This document shows positions 55,284 through 64,000 of a DNA stretch of 64,000 nucleotides, piece after piece. This DNA comes from BOG-1184 sp049514575 (lineage in GTDB: Bacteria > Fibrobacterota > Chitinivibrionia > Chitinivibrionales > Chitinispirillaceae), in the NCBI GenBank assembly GCA_049514575.1, contig JBEKUX010000005.1:1-64000 (forward strand). The letters run 5' to 3'. The notes under the pieces were generated by a model, which worked only from the letters and a program-made list of their open reading frames with translations, did not search any database and had not been told where the DNA came from. Each line of letters opens with the position of its first letter. Position 1 is the stretch's first letter. Both the position numbers and the translations under genes were made by a program.

Positions 55284-57053
55284 ATGGCGGAAATCCGTTC
55301 CATCTTACGGGGAGTTCTTTGCCGCCTCAAACCCGGCTGGCCATATATTTTTTTTTGCGCGGCAGTGGTGTTTGTCTACTGCCGTTTGCTCTTTTTCGGG
55401 TACACCTATCTCGACGACAATATCTTCATTCTCGATGGCAACTGGTTTCTGCGGAATCCCGCCAACATCGGCAAGGTTTTCCTGACAGAAGTGTTCCATT
55501 TCCAGCACGCAGCCGCCGCTTACTACCGGCCGCTGCTGACCCTTTCGTTCATGCTCGATGCTCAGCTCGGCGGCATATCCCCTGTTATATATCATCTGAC
55601 CAATATGCTGCTTCATGGCGCCGCCGTATGCCTGCTCTTCGCTTTCCTGAAGACCTTCGGCGTCCGCGCGCCCGCGGCCTTTGCGCTGTCGCTCATTTTC
55701 GCCGTGCACCCCGTCCTTGCGCAGGCTATAGCCTGGATACCGGGGCGCAACGATTCCCTGCTCGCCGTGTTCGTCCTATCGGCCGCAATGATGTTTTTGC
55801 GTTACTGGGAGAACGGAAAATTCCGCTATCTTCTCCTGCACTCCCTGTTTTTTGCATGCGGCCTGTTTACAAAAGAGTCCATGGCCTTTTTCCCTTTCCT
55901 GTGCGGCCTGTGGGCGCTCCTCACCGTCATTTTCACCGGTCCCGCCTCCCCGCGGAGTTTTTTGCAGCGGCTTCTCGGCAAAATGCCGTGTCTCGCCGGA
56001 CTATTTGCGGCCTGGATGCTGCCCGGCGTTTTATGGTTCTCACTAAGAACGATAGCGCTCGCGAATCCGGTCCATTACCCTTTGGAAGATGCCGTCAAAA
56101 GCTTATTAAACAATTCCCCTGCACTGCTGATGTATTGTGGAAAAATCCTGTTTCCCTTTAACCTATCCGTGCTGCCGATTCTGCGGGATTCCACGCTGGC
56201 TTACGGGATTGCGGCCATTGTTCTTCTGTCAGCTGCGGTTATTGTTTATGCCGTCCGTTTCCGGAAAGGGAATTCAAAAGCGCCGCTGCCGCAGGAACAA
56301 ATACCGTTTGAGGCCTTACTCCTGTTTGGCTTCATCTGGTTTCTGCTATTTCTCGTCCCGTCATTTATCCAACCCAACGCCCACTATCCGGCAGACTTTT
56401 TAGAACATCGGACATATATTCCGCTCATCGGACTACTTCTGGCGGCCGGACGGACGCCATTCATCAATTCGATCAATTTTTCCAAAGTTTCATCATGGAT
56501 TTTCGCAGGATGCATTGTGTTTTTGTTCGTGCATATCACGACCCGGCATATCGGAGTGTTCAACGATCGTATTTCTTTCTGGAAAAACGCCGTCGCACAC
56601 TCCCCGCACCACCCTCTGGCGCATAAGAACCTCGGCGTCATGTATTACCTTGACGGAAAGATGGACCTTGCAGAGAAAGAGTATGCGGCGGCCCTTGAAC
56701 TCTATCCGCAGGAGACCATGGTCCACAATAACCTCGGAGTGATTTACAAAGTGCGCAAGGATTATCTGAAAGCGGAGGAAGAATTTAAAAAAGAGCTGGA
56801 AATCAACCCGAACTATGACAACGCGCTTTTCAACTGGGGCGTTCTTTGTTATGAAGCAGGGAATAAAAAGGAAGCGGAAACCCTCTGGCTAAAGACCCTG
56901 CAGGTAAATCCTGATTTTTTTGAAGCGATGAGAAAATTATATCTTTACTATCGTGACATCGGCGATTCGGTCAATGAGACATTGTATAGGAATAAGATCA
57001 CCAGACGGATAGACGAAGTAGCCGCTTACTATCAAGCCGATCGGACGCATTAA
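55284..57053 (+). CDS. TMTC-like GT-C glycosyltransferase with TPR domain
   Basis: The ATG at 55284 follows GGAGAG. The product has 589 residues: TM segment then YTYLDDNIFIL (D44-D45, the GT-C acidic pair), about ten TM segments to residue 410, and TPRs at the C-terminus (HKNLGVMYYLDGKMDLAEKE, VHNNLGVIYKVRKDYLKAEE, ALFNWGVLCYEAGNKKEAE). Conserved points shared with 22857-24707 include the HPV/HPL-containing loop (FAVHPVLAQAIAW), a KES/SKP block and HRTYIPLIGLLL. Likely protein O-glycosylation or membrane glycosyl transfer; no GT2 partner is adjacent here. Confidence 0.75.
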   Translation: MAEIRSILRGVLCRLKPGWPYIFFCAAVVFVYCRLLFFGYTYLDDNIFILDGNWFLRNPANIGKVFLTEVFHFQHAAAAYYRPLLTLSFMLDAQLGGISPVIYHLTNMLLHGAAVCLLFAFLKTFGVRAPAAFALSLIFAVHPVLAQAIAWIPGRNDSLLAVFVLSAAMMFLRYWENGKFRYLLLHSLFFACGLFTKESMAFFPFLCGLWALLTVIFTGPASPRSFLQRLLGKMPCLAGLFAAWMLPGVLWFSLRTIALANPVHYPLEDAVKSLLNNSPALLMYCGKILFPFNLSVLPILRDSTLAYGIAAIVLLSAAVIVYAVRFRKGNSKAPLPQEQIPFEALLLFGFIWFLLFLVPSFIQPNAHYPADFLEHRTYIPLIGLLLAAGRTPFINSINFSKVSSWIFAGCIVFLFVHITTRHIGVFNDRISFWKNAVAHSPHHPLAHKNLGVMYYLDGKMDLAEKEYAAALELYPQETMVHNNLGVIYKVRKDYLKAEEEFKKELEINPNYDNALFNWGVLCYEAGNKKEAETLWLKTLQVNPDFFEAMRKLYLYYRDIGDSVNETLYRNKITRRIDEVAAYYQADRTH

Positions 57054-57233
57054 CAGGGCTCTCCCAAAAAAACCTGGTAAGAAACAACGCCGCCCTATTG
57101 TACTATCCTCCTGTAAAAAGCCGCTGTGTTCCCTCCCCTTGAGCTTTTGATTCGGCCGCAGAATGCGTCCGGTTAATAGTATATTTACAACCATAGAACC
57201 AGCCGAAATTAACGAAAGACCTTGATACTTTCC

Positions 57234-58415
57234 ATGATAACCAGGTCAAAAATCAATGATTTCGCTCAAGTCTCGATGTTTTCGACCGAGACTGGCTGCG
57301 AGGAATTTTTTATCGCCGTAAAGACGTTTCCGGGCATGGTTTTTTCAAAAGCGATTGAAGAACTGGCAGGAAATTATTCGATGGCGCTCAAACGCGCCGG
57401 ATTGTCGGACGATACCACGGCTTTCAGCAGACTCTTTGTGAGCGACATTATCAACCAGAAACCGATCCTGCTCCGGTCATCGCTTTTTGGCCATTTGACA
57501 AAGGGCGCACTGTCGGTGATCGAGCAGAAACCGGTCGACAGCGGGCCGCTTTCACTGTTGTCCTGCCACCTGCGCAGCAGGAAAAACGGGTTTACCAGGA
57601 GACGCACCGACCTCTCCGCTGACGGCTGGCAGAGCAGCCTGCTGCTGGGCGGCAGCAATTATTCGCTTCTTTTTACCGCCAACTTCGCCGCAAATGGCCC
57701 GTTCGACTCCTACGCTCAGACTGAAAATATTTTAAAATCGCTCGCTGCAACCATCGCTCAGAACGGCATGCAGCTCCTTAACAATACGATACGAACATGG
57801 ATCTTTGTCCGCGATGTGGACAATCACTATAAGGAAATGGTGCGCGCCCGTAAAGATTTCTTTGCCGCCAACGGACTCACCGATAAAACGCGGTATCTTG
57901 CCAGTACCGGGATACAGGGTGAAGGAGTTCTCCCGGGACAGGTGGTGACCGTCGATTCGCTGTCGGTTGGCGGGCTGCGGCCGGAACAGATAGTCCGCAT
58001 GGAAGCGCCGACCCATCTCTCACCGACCATTGTGTACGGAGTCACCTTCGAGCGGGGGCTGCGCGTCAGATTCGGCGATCGTTCTCATCTGTATATATCA
58101 GGCACGGCCAGTATCAATAATAAAGGCGAGGTGTTGTTCATCGGCGATGCCGAGCAGCAGACGCGGCGTACCACCGAGAATATCCGGGCGCTGCTTGCGC
58201 CGCACCGGGCGACCATTGACGACATGGCGTATATCATCGCCTATGTGAGAAATTTTCACGACAGAGAACGGGTGGGGAAAGTACTTGACGAGGAAATCGG
58301 CACTACTGTCCCGCTCATATTTGCGGAAGCTCCGGTCTGCCGTCCCGCATGGCTGGTGGAACTCGAGGGGGTCGCAATCATACCGGATACATCTGAATTC
58401 CCGCCGTTTTGTTGA
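57234..58415 (+). CDS. Rid (YjgF)-fold protein, chorismatase-like
   Basis: A TTG at 57222 is a possible earlier start; the ATG at 57234 is preferred. The product has about 393 residues. The C-terminal half has Rid-type features (TIRTWIFVRDVDNHYKEM, FFAANGL, RYLASTGIQGEG, LYISGTASINNKGEV, NIRALLAPHRATIDDMAYII, LVELEGVAII), and the length with an N-terminal extension resembles FkbO/Hyg5-type chorismatases rather than 130-residue RidA. The substrate is not known. It stands alone between the TMTC-like gene and the GGDEF gene. Confidence 0.65.
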   Translation: MITRSKINDFAQVSMFSTETGCEEFFIAVKTFPGMVFSKAIEELAGNYSMALKRAGLSDDTTAFSRLFVSDIINQKPILLRSSLFGHLTKGALSVIEQKPVDSGPLSLLSCHLRSRKNGFTRRRTDLSADGWQSSLLLGGSNYSLLFTANFAANGPFDSYAQTENILKSLAATIAQNGMQLLNNTIRTWIFVRDVDNHYKEMVRARKDFFAANGLTDKTRYLASTGIQGEGVLPGQVVTVDSLSVGGLRPEQIVRMEAPTHLSPTIVYGVTFERGLRVRFGDRSHLYISGTASINNKGEVLFIGDAEQQTRRTTENIRALLAPHRATIDDMAYIIAYVRNFHDRERVGKVLDEEIGTTVPLIFAEAPVCRPAWLVELEGVAIIPDTSEFPPFC

Positions 58416-58493
58416 CCACCGCTATTCAAGTTTTTCACGGCAGCATCCGTGCAGAAACGATGTCAATCCCGATGGATCCTGATCAGCGGACGT

Positions 58494-59888
58494 TCACGTT
58501 CCGGAAGGTGACGGGGCTGTGGTTTGCGCCAAAGGCATGCGCCCGGTACGGCGGTCAATGGCATAACAGGAACCTTCCCTGCTCTTGACGTATTTCCTGA
58601 CTTCACCGGCGACCGAGATCAACTCGGCGACGGATTGAAAATTACGCGTTTTATTGGTGACTACCGCCACCGAGATGCTCATAAGCGGAACCCTGCGGCT
58701 TTCACCCCGCCGGTTGACCAATTCTATATACCCGTTGCGCGCATCCGTGCTGTTATAGAACGAATGAATTCCCTTATCAAAAAAGGTGACCACCGACTTT
58801 GCAAAAATTTCCCATTGTTCATACCCGGTTATGGCCACGAAATCGTCCCCTCCCTCATGCCCTATGAAAACACCGCCCATGTTGTTCTTCTTCGCCGCCA
58901 GACGCAGACAATCCCGCATGAAGATAATTACCTCGTCGCCTTTCGTGAATCCATACTTGTCGTTATAGGCCCTGAAGTTGCTGAGATCGCAGTACAACGC
59001 GCACATAATATCGTCGTTGGCGAGGCAATCGTTGAGATAATTGAAGATTGCGATATTGCCCGGCAAACCGGTGAGCGGGTTGTTCACCATTGTTTCATCA
59101 TGCTTGCGCTGGAGCGCCACGCTCATTTCGTTGAGTGCGGAAGCCACCTGTCCGATTTCGTCGTTCCGGACAATCGGTATGCGGGCATCCATTTTCCCTT
59201 CAGCGATTTGACCCGCACATTTGCTGAGCCGCCGAAGGGGAAACAGCAGCATTGTAAAAAGCAGCACCGCGAAAAGCGCCTGTACAATAACAATCAGACC
59301 GCCGATGGCAAGGCACTGGTAGACAACCCCGTCATCGGCGGCGCTCGGAGCAAGCGTCGCTACTGCAACTCCATTTTTATCTTTACCGTACGCAAAGGGA
59401 ACCCAGAGAATAATGGTTTTTTGCTGCGGATCGGTTTCGTAATAATACGGCATGCCATTCGGCATGTCCTCAAAGCCCCGTCGGGCGATTACCCTGATAA
59501 TCGTCGCGAGTTCCCGATCGCTTGCCGCCGGCTGGGGGGCAAGCTGACCGTTGACTATATGGACAAGAACATTTCCTTTTTCGCCGTAAAGCGTTAAATT
59601 GCCGATTTCCAGCGATGTCGCCTCCTTGATTATCCTGTTGTTAATGGCTTCCGGTGACAATGCACTGGCACCGGCGATGCGTTCGATCCGCAATTTGAGC
59701 TTTGAAGCGGTATTCTGACAGTTCAGAATTGATTTTTCCGTACCTTGACTGTGTTGATTGTACAGCACCGTCATGATGAACAGCGCGATGGTAAGAATCG
59801 TCAGGAGGATAACTATCATGACAATTTTTGTAATAACCGAATGTATGTTGAAAATCTTCATAGACCATGACGTTAGAGGATGCTGCAT
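58494..59888 (-). CDS. Membrane HAMP-GGDEF protein, diguanylate cyclase
   Basis: The product has 464 residues: TM1 (about 22-44), a periplasmic sensor region (about 45-190; includes YYYETDPQQKTIILWVPF), TM2 (about 192-215), HAMP (about 216-268; PLRRLSKCAGQIAEGKMDAR, NDEIGQVASALNEM) and a GGDEF domain with HEGGDDF as the active-site motif. GGDDF keeps the acidic residues, so cyclase activity is plausible. A later ATG at 59861 is an alternative start; neither has a good ribosome binding site. It probably makes c-di-GMP in response to a periplasmic cue. Confidence 0.85.
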   Translation of the reverse strand: MQHPLTSWSMKIFNIHSVITKIVMIVILLTILTIALFIMTVLYNQHSQGTEKSILNCQNTASKLKLRIERIAGASALSPEAINNRIIKEATSLEIGNLTLYGEKGNVLVHIVNGQLAPQPAASDRELATIIRVIARRGFEDMPNGMPYYYETDPQQKTIILWVPFAYGKDKNGVAVATLAPSAADDGVVYQCLAIGGLIVIVQALFAVLLFTMLLFPLRRLSKCAGQIAEGKMDARIPIVRNDEIGQVASALNEMSVALQRKHDETMVNNPLTGLPGNIAIFNYLNDCLANDDIMCALYCDLSNFRAYNDKYGFTKGDEVIIFMRDCLRLAAKKNNMGGVFIGHEGGDDFVAITGYEQWEIFAKSVVTFFDKGIHSFYNSTDARNGYIELVNRRGESRRVPLMSISVAVVTNKTRNFQSVAELISVAGEVRKYVKSREGSCYAIDRRTGRMPLAQTTAPSPSGT

Positions 59889-60087
59889 TCTGAACTGCCG
59901 TCAGGTATAATAATACCGTAAAAAACTTGCGTATGCAAGTGCGCGTTCAAATTTTATCTGCGGCTGCACGGTCCGGGGCAACCGACGGATAAGCAGGCGT
60001 CGTATAAAAATTTTACGGCCGTGTACCCGTCAAACTATATTTTCCGTTTGGGCCTAAGCCTAAACAAAAACGGAGCAATCGAACGTC

Positions 60088-60858
60088 ATGAAATGCTTAC
60101 GCTGCGGGTATCAGGCAACCGAGCACCACCTCCGCTATTCCTGTCCGCTGTGCGGTTTCACTACGGTCACGGACGCCCTGGGTTCCGCTCCGGCATCCGG
60201 AGAAACCGCCCCCTGGGAAACCTTTTCGGCCGACCGGGCGCCGTTGAAAGCGATTGTCATCAGTTTCTATAATTCACTCTTCAAACCGGAACGTTTTTTT
60301 TCCGTTCTCGGCACTACCGCATCGACCGTCCCCGCCTTTATCTATGGACTCGTGACAGGAAGTGCCGGCGTTTGTGCAGGACTCCTGTGGAACAGCTTTC
60401 TGCCATTATCGTTTTCATCGGCCATTTCAGGCGCGGACGTGATCAACGATTATCACGACGCCCTCTCTCCCCTTTCAATCATTGCGACGCCGGTTCTCCT
60501 GGTTGCACAACTCCTGCTGGTGGCCGTGGTTGTGCACGCAATGCTGTGGATTACTAAAAGTAAAAAGAAAACATTCTCCGTCACCTTTAAAACGATCTGC
60601 TATGCGGAAGGCGCAGCGCTCTTTCAAATTATTCCAGTGGCGGGCGGGTTCCTTGCATTCGCAGGATGGCTGTACCTGGTCATTTCCGGAATTCATGCCG
60701 CGCAGGGAATAAGCGTAAAACGGGTTTGTGTCGTTCTGCTGGCGCCCCCGCTGGTTCTGGCTGCAATCACCACGGCAATATTCATCCTCGGCATTATCGT
60801 ATTCGTGTCTCTCGGCGGATCACAAACCGACCTTCTTTCGCTTTTCAGGCACCGCTGA
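60088..60858 (+). CDS. Yip1-family membrane protein with N-terminal zinc ribbon
   Basis: The product has 256 residues. Two CxxC pairs (C3-C6 and C19-C22) form a zinc-ribbon-like head, followed by a linker and a Yip1 domain with about five TM segments (FKPERFFSVL before the first, as usual in the family; then ALLQIIPV-like FQIIPVAGGFLAFAGWLYLV). Bacterial Yip1 proteins have no settled function. It is preceded by about 200 bases with no other gene and followed by the CapA-like gene on the same strand. Confidence 0.75.
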   Translation: MKCLRCGYQATEHHLRYSCPLCGFTTVTDALGSAPASGETAPWETFSADRAPLKAIVISFYNSLFKPERFFSVLGTTASTVPAFIYGLVTGSAGVCAGLLWNSFLPLSFSSAISGADVINDYHDALSPLSIIATPVLLVAQLLLVAVVVHAMLWITKSKKKTFSVTFKTICYAEGAALFQIIPVAGGFLAFAGWLYLVISGIHAAQGISVKRVCVVLLAPPLVLAAITTAIFILGIIVFVSLGGSQTDLLSLFRHR

Positions 60859-60960
60859 TTTTTTTTGATTTGATAGGAACAGGCAGCGACCCGAGGCAAA
60901 CCGGTTTGGTCATCAGGCTTTTGTTGACTTGCAGAGGAAAACCCAGGTATTTTTTACTGA

Positions 60961-61821
60961 ATGACCGTAAGAAGCCTTCTCATTATTTTCTTTTTTTTCT
61001 CAAACGCCCTTCCGCAGGTCTGTATCAGTTTCATCGGTGACTGCACCATAGGCTGCGATGTCCGTTGGCCCGTCTTCGACCGTTATGCGGAACAATACGG
61101 GTACGGGTATTTTTTTTCAGGCGTCAAAAGCATATTAGCTGCCGATGATTACACGGTGGCGAACCTCGAAACGACGATCATCGACTCCGGAATACCGATC
61201 GAAAAACAATTCCGGTTCCGCGGCAAACCGGAGTACCTTGCCATCCTTAAAGAAGGAAGCGTCGAGTGTGTCACCATCGCCAATAACCACACCTGGGATT
61301 ACGGGGATTCGGGATATGCCCAGACCGGACGGAACCTCACCCGGTACGGCATCGATTATTTCGGCTACGATAAAATCCTTACGAAAGAAATCAAGGGCGT
61401 GCGGTTTGCGTTTATCGGCCAGAGTTTCTCTCTGCAGGATTCGATTCTTTCCCGTATCAGAGCACTCCGGGACTCGGTCGATTTCATCGTCGCGGTAGTG
61501 CATTGGGGAAACGAGCGTGAATATCAACCCGACAAAAAACAAAAAGCAATGGGACATGCCTTGATCGACGCCGGCGCCGACCTTGTAGTCGGGCACCATC
61601 CCCACGTTCTTCAGCCCATCGAAAAATACCGGGGGCGTTATATCGCTTACAGCCTGGGGAATTTCGTATTCGGGGGTAATATTAACCCGCGCGACAAACG
61701 GACAACCATTCTTCAGGTCTTTTTTACAAAGAACGAATTGCCCACCGTGAAAGAAATTCCATGCAGGATATCATCGATCGATACCGCCAACGATTTCCGC
61801 CCGGTCCTGTCACCGAAATAG
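60961..61821 (+). CDS. CapA-family (poly-gamma-glutamate synthesis-like) metallophosphatase
   Basis: The product has 286 residues with a signal-like N-terminus (LLIIFFFFSNALPQ). PGA_cap domain motifs: FIGDCTIG, VANLETTI, FRGKPEYLAIL, VTIANNHTWDYGDSG, VHWGNEREYQP, LIDAGADLVVGHHPHVLQPIE and IAYSLGNFVFGG. The D, N, H residues of these blocks are the metal ligands of a calcineurin-like phosphoesterase fold. CapA takes part in capsule polyglutamate export in Bacillus, but many homologues occur without the capBC genes, as here. The true role is open. Confidence 0.85.
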   Translation: MTVRSLLIIFFFFSNALPQVCISFIGDCTIGCDVRWPVFDRYAEQYGYGYFFSGVKSILAADDYTVANLETTIIDSGIPIEKQFRFRGKPEYLAILKEGSVECVTIANNHTWDYGDSGYAQTGRNLTRYGIDYFGYDKILTKEIKGVRFAFIGQSFSLQDSILSRIRALRDSVDFIVAVVHWGNEREYQPDKKQKAMGHALIDAGADLVVGHHPHVLQPIEKYRGRYIAYSLGNFVFGGNINPRDKRTTILQVFFTKNELPTVKEIPCRISSIDTANDFRPVLSPK

Positions 61822-61868
61822 TCCCTTTCCCGCATGGCGGCTGTTTTCCCTTGTCGACACAACTACGG

Positions 61869-63509
61869 TCAGGTTAATCCTACTGCCCTGCCATTTGGTA
61901 AAATTCTGATTTTTGCCGCAGCAGGAATTTTAGGTAATCCGGGCATGGTCACGATGTTTCCGCAGACGGCCACGATAAACCCGGCGCCGGCCGAAAGACG
62001 CAGTTCGTTCACCGTGATCCGGAAATTCTTCGGCCGGCCGACCAACTTCGGATTATCGGACAGTGAAAGCGGGGTTTTGGCAATGCAGACCGGCAGGTTC
62101 CCGTAACCGTGTTTTTCGATGGTTGACTGTTCGCTCCGTGCGGACGCGTCGAAATCGACGCCGTCAGCGCCGTACATTTTCTGTGCGATGGTCAGTACCT
62201 TCCGCTCAATCGGTTCCTTCAGATCGTAGAGAAATCCGGAACGTTTTTTCCCGTTCCGGCCGATTGAGCGCAGCACCGCCTGCGCCAGAGCCTCGGCACC
62301 GGCGCCGCCTTTGCGGTAGTTTTCGGCAACCACGGCCTCAACTCCCTTTTTCCCGCAGAACCGTATGACGGCGCCCAAATCTTCCGGCCGGTCATTGTCG
62401 AACCGGTTGATGGCCACGACCGGCTCTATCCCGAAATGCCTGATGTTCTCAATGTGTTTTGCCAGGTTACCCAGACCGCCTTCGGCAGTGTAACCGCCGT
62501 GATATGCCATGGCCTTTGCGGTCGCGACAATCACCACGGCCCTGGGATAAAGGCCGGCGATACGGCACTTGATATCAAAGAATTTTTCTGCGCCGAGATC
62601 GGTGCCGAAACCGGCCTCGGTCACCACATAATCGGACAATGCGAGCGCCATGCGTGTGGCAATAGCGCTGTTCGTGCCCTGCGCAATGTTGGCAAACGGG
62701 CCGCCGTGAACGAATGCGGGCGTTCCCTCGAGCGACTGCACGATGTTCGGATTGACAGCGTCACGTAACAGCACCTGCATGGCGCCCACGGCCTGTATGT
62801 CGGCAGGCCGTACCGGCTCGCCGCGGAAAGTGAAGGCGATCACCATTTCGCTCAGCCGCCGGCCGAGGTCATGGTAATCTGCGGCAAGGCAGAGGATCGC
62901 CATGACTTCACTCGCCGGTGTGATATAGAAACCGTCCTTACGGGGAATTCCGTGCTTGACGCCTCCTAATCCTACAAATATTTCACGAAGCGCACGGTCG
63001 TTCAGGTCAATAACTCTGCGGAGAACGATGCGGCGCGGATCAATCTGGAGCTCGTTGCCGTGCTGAAGATGGTTGTCGAGCATTGCCGCCAGAAGGTTAT
63101 TTGCCTTTTCGACCGAATACATGTCTCCGACAAAATGAAGATTGATGGATTCCGACGGACATACCTGGGAACGGCCCGCGCCCGTGCCTCCGCCCTTGAT
63201 GCCGAAATAAGGGCCGAGTGACGGTTCGCGAAGACAGATTGACGAGCGTAACCCAAGCCGCCGTAATGCATCGGCGAGGCCGATGGTCGTGGTGGTTTTC
63301 CCCTCGCCCTGAGGAGTCGGCGACATTGCCGAAACAAGGATAAGGTTTCCCTGCTTCTTCCGTTTCCTCGATTCGAGTTCGGAGAACGGCACCTTGGCGA
63401 TGTAATGACCGCTGGGAAGAATCGTTTCCGGATCAAGCCCCAGTTCCTGCGCCACCGCGTGAATACGGCGGGGCGGAAGTTCGCTGCGTACTTCTTTTTT
63501 ATTAACCAT
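61869..63509 (-). CDS. fhs: Formate-tetrahydrofolate ligase
   Basis: The product has 546 residues, close to the usual 555. It forms 10-formyltetrahydrofolate from formate, THF and ATP in one-carbon metabolism. The P-loop TPQGEGKTTTTIG, the LREPSLGPYFGIKGGG block, the NLHFVGDMY-type block, EAGFGTDLGAEKFFDIKCR and the C-terminal GAGFIV are all present. It diverges from argC across 165 bases. Confidence 0.95.
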   Translation of the reverse strand: MVNKKEVRSELPPRRIHAVAQELGLDPETILPSGHYIAKVPFSELESRKRKKQGNLILVSAMSPTPQGEGKTTTTIGLADALRRLGLRSSICLREPSLGPYFGIKGGGTGAGRSQVCPSESINLHFVGDMYSVEKANNLLAAMLDNHLQHGNELQIDPRRIVLRRVIDLNDRALREIFVGLGGVKHGIPRKDGFYITPASEVMAILCLAADYHDLGRRLSEMVIAFTFRGEPVRPADIQAVGAMQVLLRDAVNPNIVQSLEGTPAFVHGGPFANIAQGTNSAIATRMALALSDYVVTEAGFGTDLGAEKFFDIKCRIAGLYPRAVVIVATAKAMAYHGGYTAEGGLGNLAKHIENIRHFGIEPVVAINRFDNDRPEDLGAVIRFCGKKGVEAVVAENYRKGGAGAEALAQAVLRSIGRNGKKRSGFLYDLKEPIERKVLTIAQKMYGADGVDFDASARSEQSTIEKHGYGNLPVCIAKTPLSLSDNPKLVGRPKNFRITVNELRLSAGAGFIVAVCGNIVTMPGLPKIPAAAKIRILPNGRAVGLT

Positions 63510-63623
63510 GATCGCTCTCTATAGTTCAGTTGCCGCGGTAAAAATGAAAAATACATAACCGCTCACGCGTAAATACACCCAGCCGAAAAGACAATAAAAA
63601 AACGTTAATAATGCGATTTAAGA

Positions 63624-63652
63624 TTGACGAAAATTATTTTCTATATTTATTA
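63624..63652 (+). promoter_or_regulatory. Candidate argC promoter
   Basis: TTGACG (63624-63629), 17 bp, then TTATTA (63647-63652), about 23 bases before the GTG start. The -35 is good and the -10 weak. No ARG-box-like palindrome was identified. Confidence 0.4.
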
Positions 63653-63674
63653 CCATAAACATTAAGAGTGCACT

Positions 63675-64000
63675 GTGGCAAAAAAAATCAGAATAGGCAT
63701 CCTTGGCGGAACGTCATACACCGGCATCGAACTGGTGCGGCTGTTGGCAGGTCACGAAATGGCCGCCATCGATTTTGTCTCGTCGCGGTCCAGTTCCGGC
63801 GAACCGTATTCAAAAATCTTCCCGGAAATCAAAAACATTTTCGATGCAGTACTTATCGCGCCGGACGAAGCCGTGACCAAGACAGTTGATTGCGTATTTT
63901 CCTGCCTCCCCCATGCAGTTTCCGCCGAACTGTGCATGCCTTTTATCAATAACGGCATCAAAGTCATCGATCTTTCTGCGGATTTCAGGCTGAAGAACCC
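63675..64000 (+). CDS. argC: N-acetyl-gamma-glutamyl-phosphate reductase, N-terminal part
   Basis: Starting at GTG 63675, 108 codons are in the window and the frame is open to the edge. It reduces N-acetyl-glutamyl phosphate to the semialdehyde in arginine synthesis. The NADP-binding motif ILGGTSYTGIELVRLL, FVSSRSSSGEP, DCVFSCLPHAVS and VIDLSADFRLKN are all hallmarks of ArgC. The catalytic cysteine lies beyond the window. Confidence 0.93.
   Translation, partial: MAKKIRIGILGGTSYTGIELVRLLAGHEMAAIDFVSSRSSSGEPYSKIFPEIKNIFDAVLIAPDEAVTKTVDCVFSCLPHAVSAELCMPFINNGIKVIDLSADFRLKN

Noticed and set aside
55247..56161. 304-codon plus-strand frame overlapping the TMTC-like gene
   Set aside because: It is a shadow in another frame; the 55284 frame has clear membrane segments, the GT-C acidic pair and TPRs.

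Overview
The window looks like a chromosome segment of a Gram-negative, plant-polysaccharide-degrading bacterium, most likely a member of the Fibrobacterota or a close relative. The reasons are three TIGR02147-family regulators (a family I associate with Fibrobacter), C-terminal domains of the type IX secretion (T9SS type A) kind on nearly every secreted enzyme, lipoproteins with DUF2341 plus LamG domains, SUMF1-fold lipoproteins, and the absence of SusC/SusD genes. This assignment is inference; the complete 16S gene at 50627-52189 would settle it.

Region 1 (1 to 43.9 kb) is a glycan-degradation island, almost all on the minus strand. Three cassettes each begin with a TIGR02147-type regulator whose 3' end overlaps the start of a DUF2341/LamG lipoprotein gene. 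Cassette 1 (13.4 kb leftward) runs regulator, LamG lipoprotein, small ConA-like lipoprotein, GH30, beta-helix (GH141-like), GH2, SUMF1-like lipoprotein, followed by a separately promoted GH2 cut by the window edge. Cassette 2 (31.5 to 25.9 kb) runs regulator, LamG lipoprotein, GH43-CBM6, GH54 arabinofuranosidase. Cassette 3 (43.9 to 31.8 kb) repeats the order of cassette 1: regulator, LamG lipoprotein, ConA-like lipoprotein, GH29 fucosidase, beta-helix (GH141-like), then GH39 xylosidase and GH2. A further GH43-CBM6 gene stands alone at 20.7-22.7 kb. Together the enzymes would strip arabinose, fucose, galactose and xylose side groups and cut the backbone of a hemicellulose such as arabinoxylan or fucosylated xyloglucan. 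The repeated regulator-lipoprotein head looks like a functional counterpart of a polysaccharide utilisation locus without SusCD.

Between cassettes 1 and 2 lie housekeeping and envelope genes: a pyridine-nucleotide oxidoreductase and a divergent AmrS-type radical SAM gene, a ksgA-led operon (dimethyltransferase, outer-membrane barrel, two lipoproteins), and a GT2 plus TMTC-like glycosyltransferase pair. A degenerate 5S rRNA with a piece of the 5S-23S spacer sits at 20.4-20.7 kb.

Region 2 (44 to 52.4 kb) holds a TM-anchored CxxCH/PD40/TPR protein and a complete minus-strand rrn operon (16S, tRNA-Ile, tRNA-Ala, 23S, 5S, terminator), with promoter, boxA-like sites and processing stems visible. 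A second copy of the rrn terminator and the last bases of 5S lies at 44.2 kb, so the PD40/TPR gene is bracketed by direct repeats of the rrn tail.

Region 3 (52.8 to 64 kb) is mixed core and accessory genes: a type IV pilin, an Ig/SUMF1 lipoprotein, tRNA-Arg(CCT), a second TMTC-like TPR membrane protein, a Rid-fold protein, a HAMP-GGDEF protein, a Yip1-family membrane protein, a CapA-like protein, formate-tetrahydrofolate ligase and the start of argC.
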